Source: Desulfobacterales bacterium
Lineage (GTDB): Bacteria; Desulfobacterota; Desulfobacteria; Desulfobacterales; Desulfosalsimonadaceae
Length of the DNA: 64,000 bases
Direction: 5' to 3'
Assembly: GCA_007134875.1 (NCBI GenBank)
Contig: SLJY01000040.1
Location: 1 to 64,000 of the forward strand
Positions 36,892 to 45,798 of the stretch are shown one piece after another. Position 1 is the stretch's first letter, and each line of letters opens with the position of its first letter. Position numbers and translations under genes: made by a program. A model generated the notes under the pieces. It was not told where the DNA came from and searched no databases. It was given only the letters and a program-made list of their open reading frames with translations.

Positions 36892-37661
36892 TTTGGTTCT
36901 CCGACTCTGAACGTGAGCGTGGCGGTATAGGAATGCCGGTCGCAGACGTCCGGATCGGGATAATCCTCGGATTCATTGGCCATGATCATCCACAGCCCGC
37001 CATTTTCAAGGCGCACTTCCGCGAGTCCCTCCTCGTTGGTTTTCAATTCCAGCCCGAATTCGTCGTCTCCGTTGTAAGCGTCCCAGGTTGCATAAATGCT
37101 TCCCGTAAAGGGTTTTCCGCGAAATGTCACTTTTACGGGCAGGCGATCCCCGGCAGAAAGGGTTGCCGGGTCGGCTGCGGGTATGATTTCGAGATCGTGG
37201 TCCAGTTTCTTTTGTACATCGCCATTGCCGCGCTCCACCGGAAAGATAGCTTTCATGGTGTTGGTGGAAAATCCGCAGCTGATCGCGTTGGGATGATCCG
37301 CGCGGGAACCGCGCTTTCCGCCCTGAGTGGTCCGGGAATAATAGCTTTCTTTCTGGATGACTTCAATGATATGGGTTCCGGCTGTTTCAATGCCGGACAA
37401 GGCATAGGCGGGGGCTTGGTTGACGGGTATTTCTCGCGCGTTGCCGTCCGGGGAAATCAGGCGAATCGACGCCACCCGGTCCGGGTCAAGCACTCCGTCG
37501 TCGGGGAAGCGATGGCCCCATCCGATCTCGAATTCCTGAATCCCGCCGTTTTTTTCGTGAAGCGTGATCCACGGAAAGTGTGCATAAGCGGGTGCCGCCA
37601 GCATGACGGCAAGCATTGCTGCCGGGATTATGGTCCGGGTTTTTACTTTCATCGGTTTCAT
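36888..37661 (-). CDS. DUF4198 periplasmic protein
   Basis: About 257 aa from ATG 37661 (MKPMKVKTRT). A cleavable signal peptide (IIPAAMLAVMLAAPAYA) precedes AHFPWITLHEKNGGIQEFEIGWGHRFP, the N-terminal pattern of DUF4198, a family often found beside nickel/cobalt transporters and TonB receptors. The C-terminal part is beta-rich (GKPFTGSIYATWDAY, VRLENGGLWMIMAN). It likely binds a metal or complex in the periplasm. It lies 120 bases downstream of the TonB receptor gene on the same strand. Confidence 0.8.
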   Translation of the reverse strand: MKPMKVKTRTIIPAAMLAVMLAAPAYAHFPWITLHEKNGGIQEFEIGWGHRFPDDGVLDPDRVASIRLISPDGNAREIPVNQAPAYALSGIETAGTHIIEVIQKESYYSRTTQGGKRGSRADHPNAISCGFSTNTMKAIFPVERGNGDVQKKLDHDLEIIPAADPATLSAGDRLPVKVTFRGKPFTGSIYATWDAYNGDDEFGLELKTNEEGLAEVRLENGGLWMIMANESEDYPDPDVCDRHSYTATLTFRVGEPN

Positions 37662-37781
37662 CCTTATACGTTGTCGGTTTTCGTTTGTTCCCCGGTTCCC
37701 TTGTTGTTTCGCGTTTTCCTGCATATCAATAGTATAGACGCCGCAACGAAGGAACAGGGACTTGGGTTGCGCAAAATTTTT

Positions 37782-39836
37782 TTACAGGTTTCCGGCAATG
37801 CTTATTCCAAAACTGCGACCCATGCGATGGGCATGATATTCTTCGCCCCGGTGCGACTCGAAGACGTTGCCCGCATCCAGGGATACCCTCATCCGGTCCG
37901 TAAGCTGCCGCCAGATCCGGATATCGACGATGTAGTGGGAATCGATGGAATCATCGTTGGCGGTGTCTCGGTATTGGCTTCCGACAGCCGTCCAGGTGCT
38001 TTCAATGCCCGTGCGTCCCGTTGCGCTCACGTACCCCGGGACGAGGCTTACCGTGTACTCGGGAACAAAGGGCAGGTCGTTTCCGGTGCTCCGGTCTTCC
38101 GCGCGCGTCCATCCCGCACTTCCGCGCAGGATGAAGCCGACCCGGCGCAGGTTACTGAAGGAAAGCTCGACGCCTTCTATGCGGGCTTCATCGATATTCC
38201 GATAGCTAAGGACGGGATAATCATCGCCGTCGATGGTTACGATCCCGCCGGTATCGTAGCGGACCACCTTGTCTTTGAGATCCGTGCGGAAAGCGCCGAT
38301 GCGGGACCACCATCCATTATCCGGAAATGCGCGCTCCACGCTGATGTTGTAATTCACGGCGCGTTCCGGGGAGAGGTCCGGATTGGATTGCCGGAAATCG
38401 TTTCCATGGCGGTACATGTCGTCATAGTACAGCTGACGGATGGTGGGAGATTTGAATGCCCGGCCGACGGACATGCGCCATGTGACATCCTCCGCGGATT
38501 GGATGGCGGCGGAAAGCTTCGGGTTGAATTCGCCGCCGAAAACCGAGTGGTCTTCCCAGCGGATGCCGGGTACCAGGGTGATTCGCCTGTTTTGCAGAAA
38601 GATTTCATCCTGGAGGAAAATGGCGTAAATATCGATGTTTCGGTCAACACCGATTTCGCTTTCCAGGGAACCGTCGCCCGCGAAATTGTGAATGGTGTAA
38701 TCAAGGCTTTGCCGCTGGGCCTCTGCGCCCATGGTCAGCCACTGGCTGCTTCCGTACCAGGTGTAGATAGCCTCCGCCTGATCGTAGCCCGTATCGCCTA
38801 CCCGGTACCCATGGGTGAAACCCGGATACCCCTGAATGAAATCCTGCTTGTAGGCATATCCGGAAAGCCGCCACGACTCGATGGGGCTGTCGTATCGCAG
38901 CGACGTGGAAATCCGGTACTCATCGATTTCCCGATCATACCGGTGATCCGTCACCGTCCTGCTGGTCTCCCTCAGGGAGCGGGAAAAATCGCCGCTGATT
39001 TCAGCCGTTACGTTGCCCCCGAACCCGGTGCTCCAGCGCGCCATGGCCGAATCCCGGGTTGTTTGCTGCGGCAATCGGCCGGTTCCTTCGTCCGCTTCCT
39101 GCGCAAGCTGGATGAGCAGCCCCGATGCCCGTCCCACCGGAGATCCGAAGGATGCATGCGCCTGCCGCCTCCGCCGGGTGGATTCCTCCACGGAGTATCC
39201 TTTTCGCGGCATTACGTCGTAAACCCCGTAACCGGCTCCAACGGTACCCGAGCGCTTTTCCGGCACGGAACGGGTGATGATGTTGATGACGCCCGCCATG
39301 GCGTCCGCGCCATACAGGGCGGAGCTTGCGCCCTGGACGATTTCCACCCGCTCGACCATGGAAAGCGGAATCCGGTTCAGGCTGACGCCATAATCTCCGT
39401 GTGCACCCAGACCGCCGTGAACCCGCTGCCCGTCCACCAGAATCAGGCCATAGCCGTCATTGAGCGGAAGTCCCCTCAAAGTCAGCCGGAGATTGTCCGC
39501 ACCGATCGTATCGTCGAGATTGGTGACCGACATGCCGGGAACGCCCCGCAGAAGCTGCGGCAGATTGTTTGCGGAAGACCGATCGATCTCGTCTCTTGAA
39601 ATAAGCACCGTATCGACCGGCACGTCTGAGAGCGTATGGGGAGAGCGGGTTCCCGTTACCACAACGTCGTCATAAACGATGTGTTGCCCCTCACCGGCGC
39701 GTTGCTGAGCCCGGTTGTCTTGTCTCCCGTTATCGGCGAAAGCGGATACCGGCGCGGACAATAAAATACATAAAACCGTAAGCAGGCAAAAGCCGCTACA
39801 AGCAGCGAGGCGGGCGTTACTGGCCATACGAGTCAT
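37782..39836 (-). CDS. TonB-dependent outer-membrane receptor
   Basis: 684 aa from ATG 39836 (AAAAGGAGCAAAT upstream). Signal peptide, then plug domain (VVVTGTRSPHTLSDVPVDTVLI, RGLPLNDGYGLILVDGQRV, VERVEIVQGASSALYGADAMAGVINIIT) and a 22-strand barrel ending in RSFGISIAGNL with terminal Leu. BtuB/CirA-like plug spacing. The ligand is not evident; the linked DUF4198 protein points to a metal or metal-cofactor. A terminator-like hairpin lies in the leader. Confidence 0.9.
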   Translation of the reverse strand: MTRMASNARLAACSGFCLLTVLCILLSAPVSAFADNGRQDNRAQQRAGEGQHIVYDDVVVTGTRSPHTLSDVPVDTVLISRDEIDRSSANNLPQLLRGVPGMSVTNLDDTIGADNLRLTLRGLPLNDGYGLILVDGQRVHGGLGAHGDYGVSLNRIPLSMVERVEIVQGASSALYGADAMAGVINIITRSVPEKRSGTVGAGYGVYDVMPRKGYSVEESTRRRRQAHASFGSPVGRASGLLIQLAQEADEGTGRLPQQTTRDSAMARWSTGFGGNVTAEISGDFSRSLRETSRTVTDHRYDREIDEYRISTSLRYDSPIESWRLSGYAYKQDFIQGYPGFTHGYRVGDTGYDQAEAIYTWYGSSQWLTMGAEAQRQSLDYTIHNFAGDGSLESEIGVDRNIDIYAIFLQDEIFLQNRRITLVPGIRWEDHSVFGGEFNPKLSAAIQSAEDVTWRMSVGRAFKSPTIRQLYYDDMYRHGNDFRQSNPDLSPERAVNYNISVERAFPDNGWWSRIGAFRTDLKDKVVRYDTGGIVTIDGDDYPVLSYRNIDEARIEGVELSFSNLRRVGFILRGSAGWTRAEDRSTGNDLPFVPEYTVSLVPGYVSATGRTGIESTWTAVGSQYRDTANDDSIDSHYIVDIRIWRQLTDRMRVSLDAGNVFESHRGEEYHAHRMGRSFGISIAGNL

Positions 39837-39887
39837 ATTTGCTCCTTTTCTGCTGCGCCGGGGAATAGCCGGCAGGTTCGGGGAAAA

Positions 39888-39934
39888 AAAAAGCCACGAA
39901 AGACGGCTTATAAAAAGCGCTCGCCTTCGTGGCT
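39888..39934 (-). terminator. Hairpin with T-tract upstream of TonB gene
   Basis: On the minus strand AGCCACGAAGGCG...CGTCTTTCGTGGCT is followed by nine T. It lies about 50 bases before the TonB start and about 130 bases after the stop of the upstream lipoprotein gene. It could terminate that gene or act as an attenuator for the receptor. No known riboswitch could be recognised in the leader. Confidence 0.7.
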
Positions 39935-40066
39935 GATTTGCATGGTAAAACAAATTCTTAGGGTTCCGGAAAATCGGATCCGTCTTTGCCCGTGAACTTT
40001 GGGTGCACGGCTCATAGCGGCTTCTGCCGCCGGTTTTTACAGATTGCTCCGCATGTTATCCGTCAA

Positions 40067-40693
40067 CTACCAATCCCCGGCTTGCAGGTCAAGTTCTTTT
40101 TTTTCAGCCCATCGTCCCTGGCCGTCGTGCAGCAGATGGTTATCATCTGATAATCGATACATAAAGATTCGATACTGCCTTGCGATTTCTTCGCCGGGAT
40201 GATTCGTTTTCCAGGCAATTGCCCGGAAAAAATGTACCCGGTCCCGGTTTTCCGATTGTGCCAGGTCCAACACGGATTCGGGAACATCCTCCCGGACGGG
40301 CCCGACGCGTCCCGACAGCGTTTCGCCCAGTAGTGCATTGCGTTTGGCATCATTCAGATCGTCTTTTCGTTCCTTCATCTGCCGACGGGCCACCATGAAC
40401 TGTTCGTCTTCGGCTAAGTTCGGGGCCAGGTCCGACGGTCCGGTTTCGTCGTTGTCCGAAGGCTTCGGGGCAGGCCCTGAGGGTTCGCTATCGCCGTCAG
40501 CCCCGGAAATGGGCTCCTGGTTAAGCATGAGCGCCTTGAACAGTTGCTGTATTTCAGGACGGATATCGGCTGTCAGGCATATCTGAGGCGTTTCGGTGTC
40601 CCGGTCGGCAGCTGTTTCACCCCGGTGCGGTGCGCAGGAAATAAAGGCTGCGAATAACGAAAGTACCGCGATAATCAGGATAACGGGTTTCAT
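40067..40693 (-). CDS. YdbL/DUF1318-like lipoprotein
   Basis: About 208 aa from ATG 40693. Signal peptide with lipobox FISC. A low-complexity Pro/Ser/Glu/Asp linker is followed by a C-terminal domain (DAKRNALLGETLSGRVG, VLDLAQSENRDRVHFFRAIA) resembling YdbL/DUF1318. YdbL partners are usually YnbE/YdbH-type envelope proteins, which are not seen here. Function unknown. The domain assignment is moderate. Confidence 0.6.
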   Translation of the reverse strand: MKPVILIIAVLSLFAAFISCAPHRGETAADRDTETPQICLTADIRPEIQQLFKALMLNQEPISGADGDSEPSGPAPKPSDNDETGPSDLAPNLAEDEQFMVARRQMKERKDDLNDAKRNALLGETLSGRVGPVREDVPESVLDLAQSENRDRVHFFRAIAWKTNHPGEEIARQYRIFMYRLSDDNHLLHDGQGRWAEKKELDLQAGDW

Positions 40694-40716
40694 AAAGTGC
40701 ATCCTGCTTGTCAATT

Positions 40717-40872
40717 TTGACGACTTCGTAAAAGTCCAATATCTGCGTTACGCGCAATTTCTCGGAATTTTACGTACGCCAGGTACGCTGCATTCTTCGA
40801 AATTGCGCAAGCCTTGATCTTGGAGTTTTTACAAAGCCGTCGGATCGCGACTTTTTACGGGTTCATCAATTT
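40717..40872. repeat. Repeat family B copy, inverse orientation
   Basis: TTTTGACGACTTCGTAAAAGTCCAATATCTGCG ... TGATCTTGGAGTTTTTACAAAGCCGTCGGATCGCGACTTTTTACGGGTTCATCAA is the reverse complement of the order seen at 16.4 kb. Further fragments (GACGGCTTTTTCCGAGGCCGTCA at about 40890-40915 and GGACTTTTTCCGAAGCCGTCAA at about 41045) suggest nested or repeated insertions in this spacer. Confidence 0.75.
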
Positions 40873-41085
40873 TGCGATCCGTGAATATTGCGACGGCTTT
40901 TTCCGAGGCCGTCATATTGTGCTTGTCAAGAGCCGGTTCATGAATTACAACGTCTACAATTCGGTGCTTCCTGGTTGGTTTTCCGTCCCATCCGTGGCCT
41001 GACCGGCTTGAAAGATGGGCCGATCCGGTTTTGGTTGAAATTGGACTTTTTCCGAAGCCGTCAATAATTATTTCAAGGTGATGTT

Positions 41086-41340
41086 TTGACACAGAGACGC
41101 ATTACGCCCAGCTATGTATTTTTCTATATTCTTTTTTCCCAGGATACCTGGCGCATCCTCATCGGGCTTATGGTTTCGCTCTTTGTGACACCGCAGATTT
41201 TCACGCCGGACATGGACTTGGGGGCCCGCCTGGTATTGTATGCCATGCTCGCCGCGATCGGCTACGCCGGAGCCGGCATTCCGGCACGACTGATCGTCGG
41301 TGGGTTCAAAAAGCTGATTCTCGGCGATAAAGTGCCATAG
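41086..41340 (+). CDS. Small membrane protein, hypothetical
   Basis: 84 aa from TTG 41086 (AAGGTG upstream). Two hydrophobic segments (DTWRILIGLMVSLFVTPQIF and ARLVLYAMLAAIGYAGAGIPARL). No family recognised. It is flanked by repeats A and B. Confidence 0.5.
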   Translation: MTQRRITPSYVFFYILFSQDTWRILIGLMVSLFVTPQIFTPDMDLGARLVLYAMLAAIGYAGAGIPARLIVGGFKKLILGDKVP

Positions 41341-41454
41341 TGCCCGGGGTGAGCATGCCGCCGTTTTGTATACCAACTTTTATGCGGCTGCATTATTGTC
41401 GCTCAAAGTCCGCGAATCTGCAACCGGAAAATTCAGCCGGGCCCATGGTGCCCG

Positions 41455-41562
41455 AAGGAAAATCGTGATTTTTTCGTCGCTACATCCTATGTTCCTGACG
41501 CCTCAGTTTAGGTGACACAGAAATCGGCGAAAAAGACGGTTTTCCTTCAGCCGATAGATTGA
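41455..41562. repeat. Repeat family A, diverged copy
   Basis: GAAAATCGTGATTTTTTCGTCG and CGGCGAAAAAGACGGTTTTCCTTCAGCCG match the arms and inner block of repeat A, with an unrelated centre (TACATCCTATGTTCCTGACGCC). It ends 14 bases before the polX start. Confidence 0.6.
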
Positions 41563-41575
41563 TAAGGGCGGAAAT

Positions 41576-43306
41576 ATGACCGTACACAACAGGGAAATCG
41601 CTGCCGCATTTGCCAGGATTGCCGATCTTCTGGAAATCCGGGGGGATAATCCGTTCAGGGTGCGTGCATACCGGGAAGCAGCCCGGGTACTCGAAGACAT
41701 GACCGAACCCGTAGAGCGGATGGTAAAAGACGGCGCCGACCTCACCCGAATCAAGGGTATCGGAAAGGATCTGGCCGAAAAAATCAAGGCGTTTGTCGAA
41801 ACGGGGCGGCTCGAATATCTCGAAAAACTGGAATCGGAAATCCCGGCCTCCCTGCTTGAGCTGATGAAGATCCCGGACCTCGGTCCCCGCCGGGTGGCGG
41901 TTATCCACAAAGAATTGGGGATCGAGACCGTCGAGGAGCTCCGGGCGGCCATCGAGACAGGAAAGATATCCTCTCTTAAGGGATTTGGCGAAAAATCCGA
42001 ACAGAAAATTTTCCATGCACTGTCTGAGATCCCGAACAAAAAAAATCACAGAATGCTTCTTGCGGACGTGGCGGCTTCCGCATCGTCATTTCAAAAATAC
42101 CTGGAAGAGCAGCCCGGCGTGGAGCGCGTCAGCCTGGCCGGAAGCTACCGGCGGGGAAAAGAGACGGTGGGCGATCTTGATATCCTCGTGATCTGCCGGG
42201 AAGGGTTCGAAGAAACCGTGATGGCGTCTTTTGTCCGTTTCGGGGAGGTGGCGCGCGTGCTGTCAAGGGGCACGACAAAAAGCGCCGTTGTTCTTCGAAG
42301 CACCCTCCAGGTAGACCTCCGGATTGTCGAAAGGTCGTCCTATGGTTCGGCCATGCATTATTTCACCGGATCCAGGGCGCACAACATCGCCATACGGAAG
42401 CTTGCCGTGCAAAACAAGTACAAGATCAATGAGTACGGGGTTTTCGAAGAAGGCAAAAAGATCGCGGGGGAAACCGAATCCGGGCTCTATGAAGCCATGG
42501 GGCTTCGCTACATCGCGCCGGAGCTTCGGGAAAACCTTGGGGAAGTAGAGGCCGCAAGGGAAAACCGGCTACCCCGCCTGATCGGTATCTCCGATATCCG
42601 CGGCGACCTGCACATGCACACCACCCGGACGGACGGCCGCAACACCCTGGCGGAGATGGCTGCTGCCGCCAGGGATCTCGGATACGAGTACATCGCCATT
42701 ACCGAGCACTCCCGTAAGGTGGCCATGGCGGGCGGGCTCGATGAATCAGGCCTGCGGCAATACATGGCGGTTATCGATGCTGAAAATGAAAAGATCGACG
42801 GCATCACCATTTTAAAAGGGATCGAGGTCGATATCCTGCCCGGCGGGGAGTTGGACCTGCCGGATTCGGTTTTGCGGGATCTCGATATTGTAGTGGGCTC
42901 GGTTCATTACCAGCAGCGTTTTCCGGTCCGCCAGCAGACCGAGCGGGTCATCCGGGCCATGGATAATCCGCATCTTCAGATCCTGGGGCATCCCACCGGG
43001 CGCCTTCTCAACCGGAGGGAGCCAATGGATATCGACCTGGAGCGGATTATCGAGGCCGCGAAGGAAAGGGACGTTATCATCGAACTCAACGCCCAGCCAG
43101 ACCGGCTCGATCTGCCTCATAACTACTGCAAGCTTGCAGCGGAAATAGGGGTGCCGATCGCGGTCTCCACGGATGCACACAGCACGGAAAATCTGCTGCG
43201 GATGAAAAACGGGATCACCGAGGCCCGGCGGGGATGGCTCACCAGGCAGGATGTGATCAATACCCGCCCCCTTGCGGAAATGACAGGAATGCTTCGCCGG
43301 CGTTAG
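41576..43306 (+). CDS. polX: DNA polymerase X family with PHP exonuclease domain
   Basis: 576 aa, normal for bacterial PolX. HhH-rich N-terminus (IKGIGKDLAEKIKAF, IPDLGPRRV, LKGFGEKSEQKI), nucleotidyltransferase with GSYRRGKETVGDLDILV (catalytic Asp pair), VDLRIV for the third Asp, GSRAHNIAIRK, then a PHP domain (DLHMHTTRTDG, ITEHSRKVAM, GIEVDILPGG, HPTGRLLNRREPM, STDAHS). It fills short gaps in DNA repair and the PHP part is a metal-dependent 3'-5' exonuclease. Its stop overlaps that of the convergent GH13 gene. Confidence 0.94.
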   Translation: MTVHNREIAAAFARIADLLEIRGDNPFRVRAYREAARVLEDMTEPVERMVKDGADLTRIKGIGKDLAEKIKAFVETGRLEYLEKLESEIPASLLELMKIPDLGPRRVAVIHKELGIETVEELRAAIETGKISSLKGFGEKSEQKIFHALSEIPNKKNHRMLLADVAASASSFQKYLEEQPGVERVSLAGSYRRGKETVGDLDILVICREGFEETVMASFVRFGEVARVLSRGTTKSAVVLRSTLQVDLRIVERSSYGSAMHYFTGSRAHNIAIRKLAVQNKYKINEYGVFEEGKKIAGETESGLYEAMGLRYIAPELRENLGEVEAARENRLPRLIGISDIRGDLHMHTTRTDGRNTLAEMAAAARDLGYEYIAITEHSRKVAMAGGLDESGLRQYMAVIDAENEKIDGITILKGIEVDILPGGELDLPDSVLRDLDIVVGSVHYQQRFPVRQQTERVIRAMDNPHLQILGHPTGRLLNRREPMDIDLERIIEAAKERDVIIELNAQPDRLDLPHNYCKLAAEIGVPIAVSTDAHSTENLLRMKNGITEARRGWLTRQDVINTRPLAEMTGMLRRR

Positions 43307-45759
43307 ACCGGATGTAACCAGAGGCGTCCAAATGGGGGGAGGGTCATTCGAAGACTCTTTTCGTGCGGGCTGCAAACTTCGCCGGTAAAGCGATCCACCC
43401 ATGTTTTTCTGCCGGCCGAAAACTCTGCCGCCTGCTTCAGGGCCGATACATTGACCACCACGAGACTTTCCGCATTGCCCGCGCGGTTCGATACCATCGC
43501 CACAGGAGGGTTTCGATGCGAAACAACCCTCGCCTCTCTGCCCTGGGGATGCAGGGAGGGGTCCGCATCCGCGATTTCGATCAACTGCCGGATGCCGTCC
43601 GCGATGATTCCGTGGATATTTTCCGGATCGGCCAGTTTTTCCGTAAGATTTTCCAGGCTGCACCGCGTTCGTTTGATATCCCTGTATTCGCCCGTTTGCC
43701 GCATCCGGTGCAGGTCGTTTGGAAGGCCCGCCATGTCGTTGAAATAGATCGAGCGGACGTTTCGGCCCATGAGGGCAAACGCAAGCGTGTACAATCCCAG
43801 AAACCGCTTCGCTTCGAGTGTTATATCGTCTATCCGGATCATGGCGTCGCGGGTGGCGCAGCACAACTCGTAGGGCTCACGCCCGTTGATCAGTTTTTCG
43901 GCAAACAGGTCCATTATGGTGGAGGGCGCCTCATCTTCGGGGTATACATTGATCCTGTCCGCCAGGTCTTTTCGGGTACGGATTTCTTTTTTCAGAATCA
44001 GCGGGCCGCCGGACGTATTTTTTTTGGAAGGTGAACCCGGGGAAGCATCGAACAGGCGTTCGGCCGTTTCCCGGAAGTTGACCCCCGCAGTCCGGCACAC
44101 CGCCATCAATTCTTCCGGGTTGCATTGTCTCTCAGGCGTTTTTTTGTACTTGATCAGGCCGCCGTTTTGTATAACGGTTTGAGCCAGAGATGCCCTTTCG
44201 GAAAAATCGAGCAGGTCCATGCTCCCCCGCACGGATTTGCCGTCGTGGGTTTCCGCCACGCTGAATCGGATGGATGTTTCCGGGATATCGTATTGCCGGA
44301 TCAGTTTTCCAATGCGCTCCAGGGTCCTTGCATTTCCGGTGTTGAAGACAAGGGGGAGAACGCAGGGCAGGTGGAAGTCGTACATCATGGGCGGGGCGGC
44401 ATCCCTGTCGGACATCCGAGACAAAACGGCGCCCAGCCGATCGTTGACCTCCAGGTTCGCAACGATCCGGGGCGATACGCATGCCATGGAAAGGTAGAGT
44501 ATTTTCATCAGCTTTTTGACTTCAGGCAGCCCGAAGCAGGATGTGTTGGGCTTCTTGAAGGCATAGTCGGCCGCATCCAGGCGGAGCATGTTGAGATCCA
44601 GCCCGAGATACCAGGAAAAATCGTCGGCAAGCATTGACAGTCCTTCGAAGCTCTGCGTATTCACATCCGCCTGGACATGGGAAAACGTGGTCATTACGCG
44701 GACTGTCTCGCCGAACACCGCCTGGTCGTAGGTTTCGTATTTGCAGGCAATCCGCGCCGCATCATGAGCCGGAATGCCGGCTGCCGTAAGAAGATCCGAA
44801 ACCGAACGGATATGGGATGCGAAAATATAGGGCGGATTCGTGGTTTCCTGGATTTCGGAGAGCCTAAAAACGGTGTCCGGATCCCCCCCCTGCCGTTTAA
44901 GGTACTTGCGGAAAGGGGGAATATGGATGTAGTCCCCGTTCAAAAGCACCTGGTCGTTTCGGATTTTTTCAAAAACAGACAATATCCGTATGATTGCGGG
45001 GTCGAGATGGTCGGGTGCGAGAATGTCATTGACAGCCGCGCATTGTTCCTCCAGGTTCATCCGGGCGAACAATTCATCCGCGGGCTGCCGGCGGAAAACC
45101 GTAAACAAAGGAAACGGGCGCGGCCGGAAAACGGCGTCGAACGCCCCGGATGCGGCAAGTTTCCGGTAGTTGTTTTCGGAATAAACGTAAAACCGTTTTC
45201 CCGCATCGTCGTCTCCTTCCAAAAACGCCTTAAACCATGGGTTGTCAATGTCCACGTGGTTCAATACGAAATCGGCCATGGAAAACCGGGTCTCCGTAAG
45301 GCGGGAAAAAACGTCGTTGTCTCCGAAGCGCTCATGAATCCGGTCTCTTTCCACCTGGGAAAAGTATCCGTCATTGAACCGGTCCTCGGCGATCCGGCAT
45401 GCCGGCAGAATATGCAGTCCGCCGACGGACGGGAAGTATGTTTCCAGAAAATGATCCAGGGTTTCAAGGGTGGGCTCGTTTTTTTTGTGGATGCTGTCCG
45501 GGTAGGCAATAACCACGGTGCGGGGAAGGACACGGGAGAGCGGGTCGTCCGGTTGGAAAGAAAGGTCTTTTTTTCTGATCCGCTCCGGCTTGTTTTGCCA
45601 TACCGATTCAAGGCGTTCAATCCAGTACTCGGAAGTGTCTTCCGCCAGCCGTCCGTATTCGTATTCTGGATAGATCTCAGCAAAAAGATCGTCGATGGCG
45701 TCCGTGACATCTTCGCTGAGGGGCTGCCAGGCGGTGTTTGCTATCCCTTTCCGTGTCAT
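43303..45759 (-). CDS. Long GH13-family enzyme, sucrose/glucosylglycerate phosphorylase-like
   Basis: 818 aa. GH13 motifs: MADFVLNHVDIDNPWF (region I), LNMLRLDAADYAF (region II, nucleophile Asp), IVANLEVND (region III, acid/base Glu) and FSVAETHDG (region IV). The order and spacing best fit the GH13_18 group that phosphorolyses sucrose or glucosylglycerate, but it is 250-300 residues longer than usual (about 490-590). The extra length includes an N-terminal region with an own start and a long segment before region II. It is probably cytosolic (no signal). The phosphate-acceptor specificity is not readable. Confidence 0.75.
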   Translation of the reverse strand: MTRKGIANTAWQPLSEDVTDAIDDLFAEIYPEYEYGRLAEDTSEYWIERLESVWQNKPERIRKKDLSFQPDDPLSRVLPRTVVIAYPDSIHKKNEPTLETLDHFLETYFPSVGGLHILPACRIAEDRFNDGYFSQVERDRIHERFGDNDVFSRLTETRFSMADFVLNHVDIDNPWFKAFLEGDDDAGKRFYVYSENNYRKLAASGAFDAVFRPRPFPLFTVFRRQPADELFARMNLEEQCAAVNDILAPDHLDPAIIRILSVFEKIRNDQVLLNGDYIHIPPFRKYLKRQGGDPDTVFRLSEIQETTNPPYIFASHIRSVSDLLTAAGIPAHDAARIACKYETYDQAVFGETVRVMTTFSHVQADVNTQSFEGLSMLADDFSWYLGLDLNMLRLDAADYAFKKPNTSCFGLPEVKKLMKILYLSMACVSPRIVANLEVNDRLGAVLSRMSDRDAAPPMMYDFHLPCVLPLVFNTGNARTLERIGKLIRQYDIPETSIRFSVAETHDGKSVRGSMDLLDFSERASLAQTVIQNGGLIKYKKTPERQCNPEELMAVCRTAGVNFRETAERLFDASPGSPSKKNTSGGPLILKKEIRTRKDLADRINVYPEDEAPSTIMDLFAEKLINGREPYELCCATRDAMIRIDDITLEAKRFLGLYTLAFALMGRNVRSIYFNDMAGLPNDLHRMRQTGEYRDIKRTRCSLENLTEKLADPENIHGIIADGIRQLIEIADADPSLHPQGREARVVSHRNPPVAMVSNRAGNAESLVVVNVSALKQAAEFSAGRKTWVDRFTGEVCSPHEKSLRMTLPPFGRLWLHPV

Positions 45760-45798
45760 TGAATTAGTCTTGTCATGATTTCATTAACTGCTTAGTGC

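Noticed and set aside
36933-39599. 888-aa plus-strand ORF
   Set aside because: Antisense to DUF4198 and TonB genes, spans both; long only because of high GC codon bias.
39936-40066. Possible cobalamin or other riboswitch in the TonB leader
   Set aside because: No B12 box or other known consensus could be found; only a terminator-like hairpin is clear.
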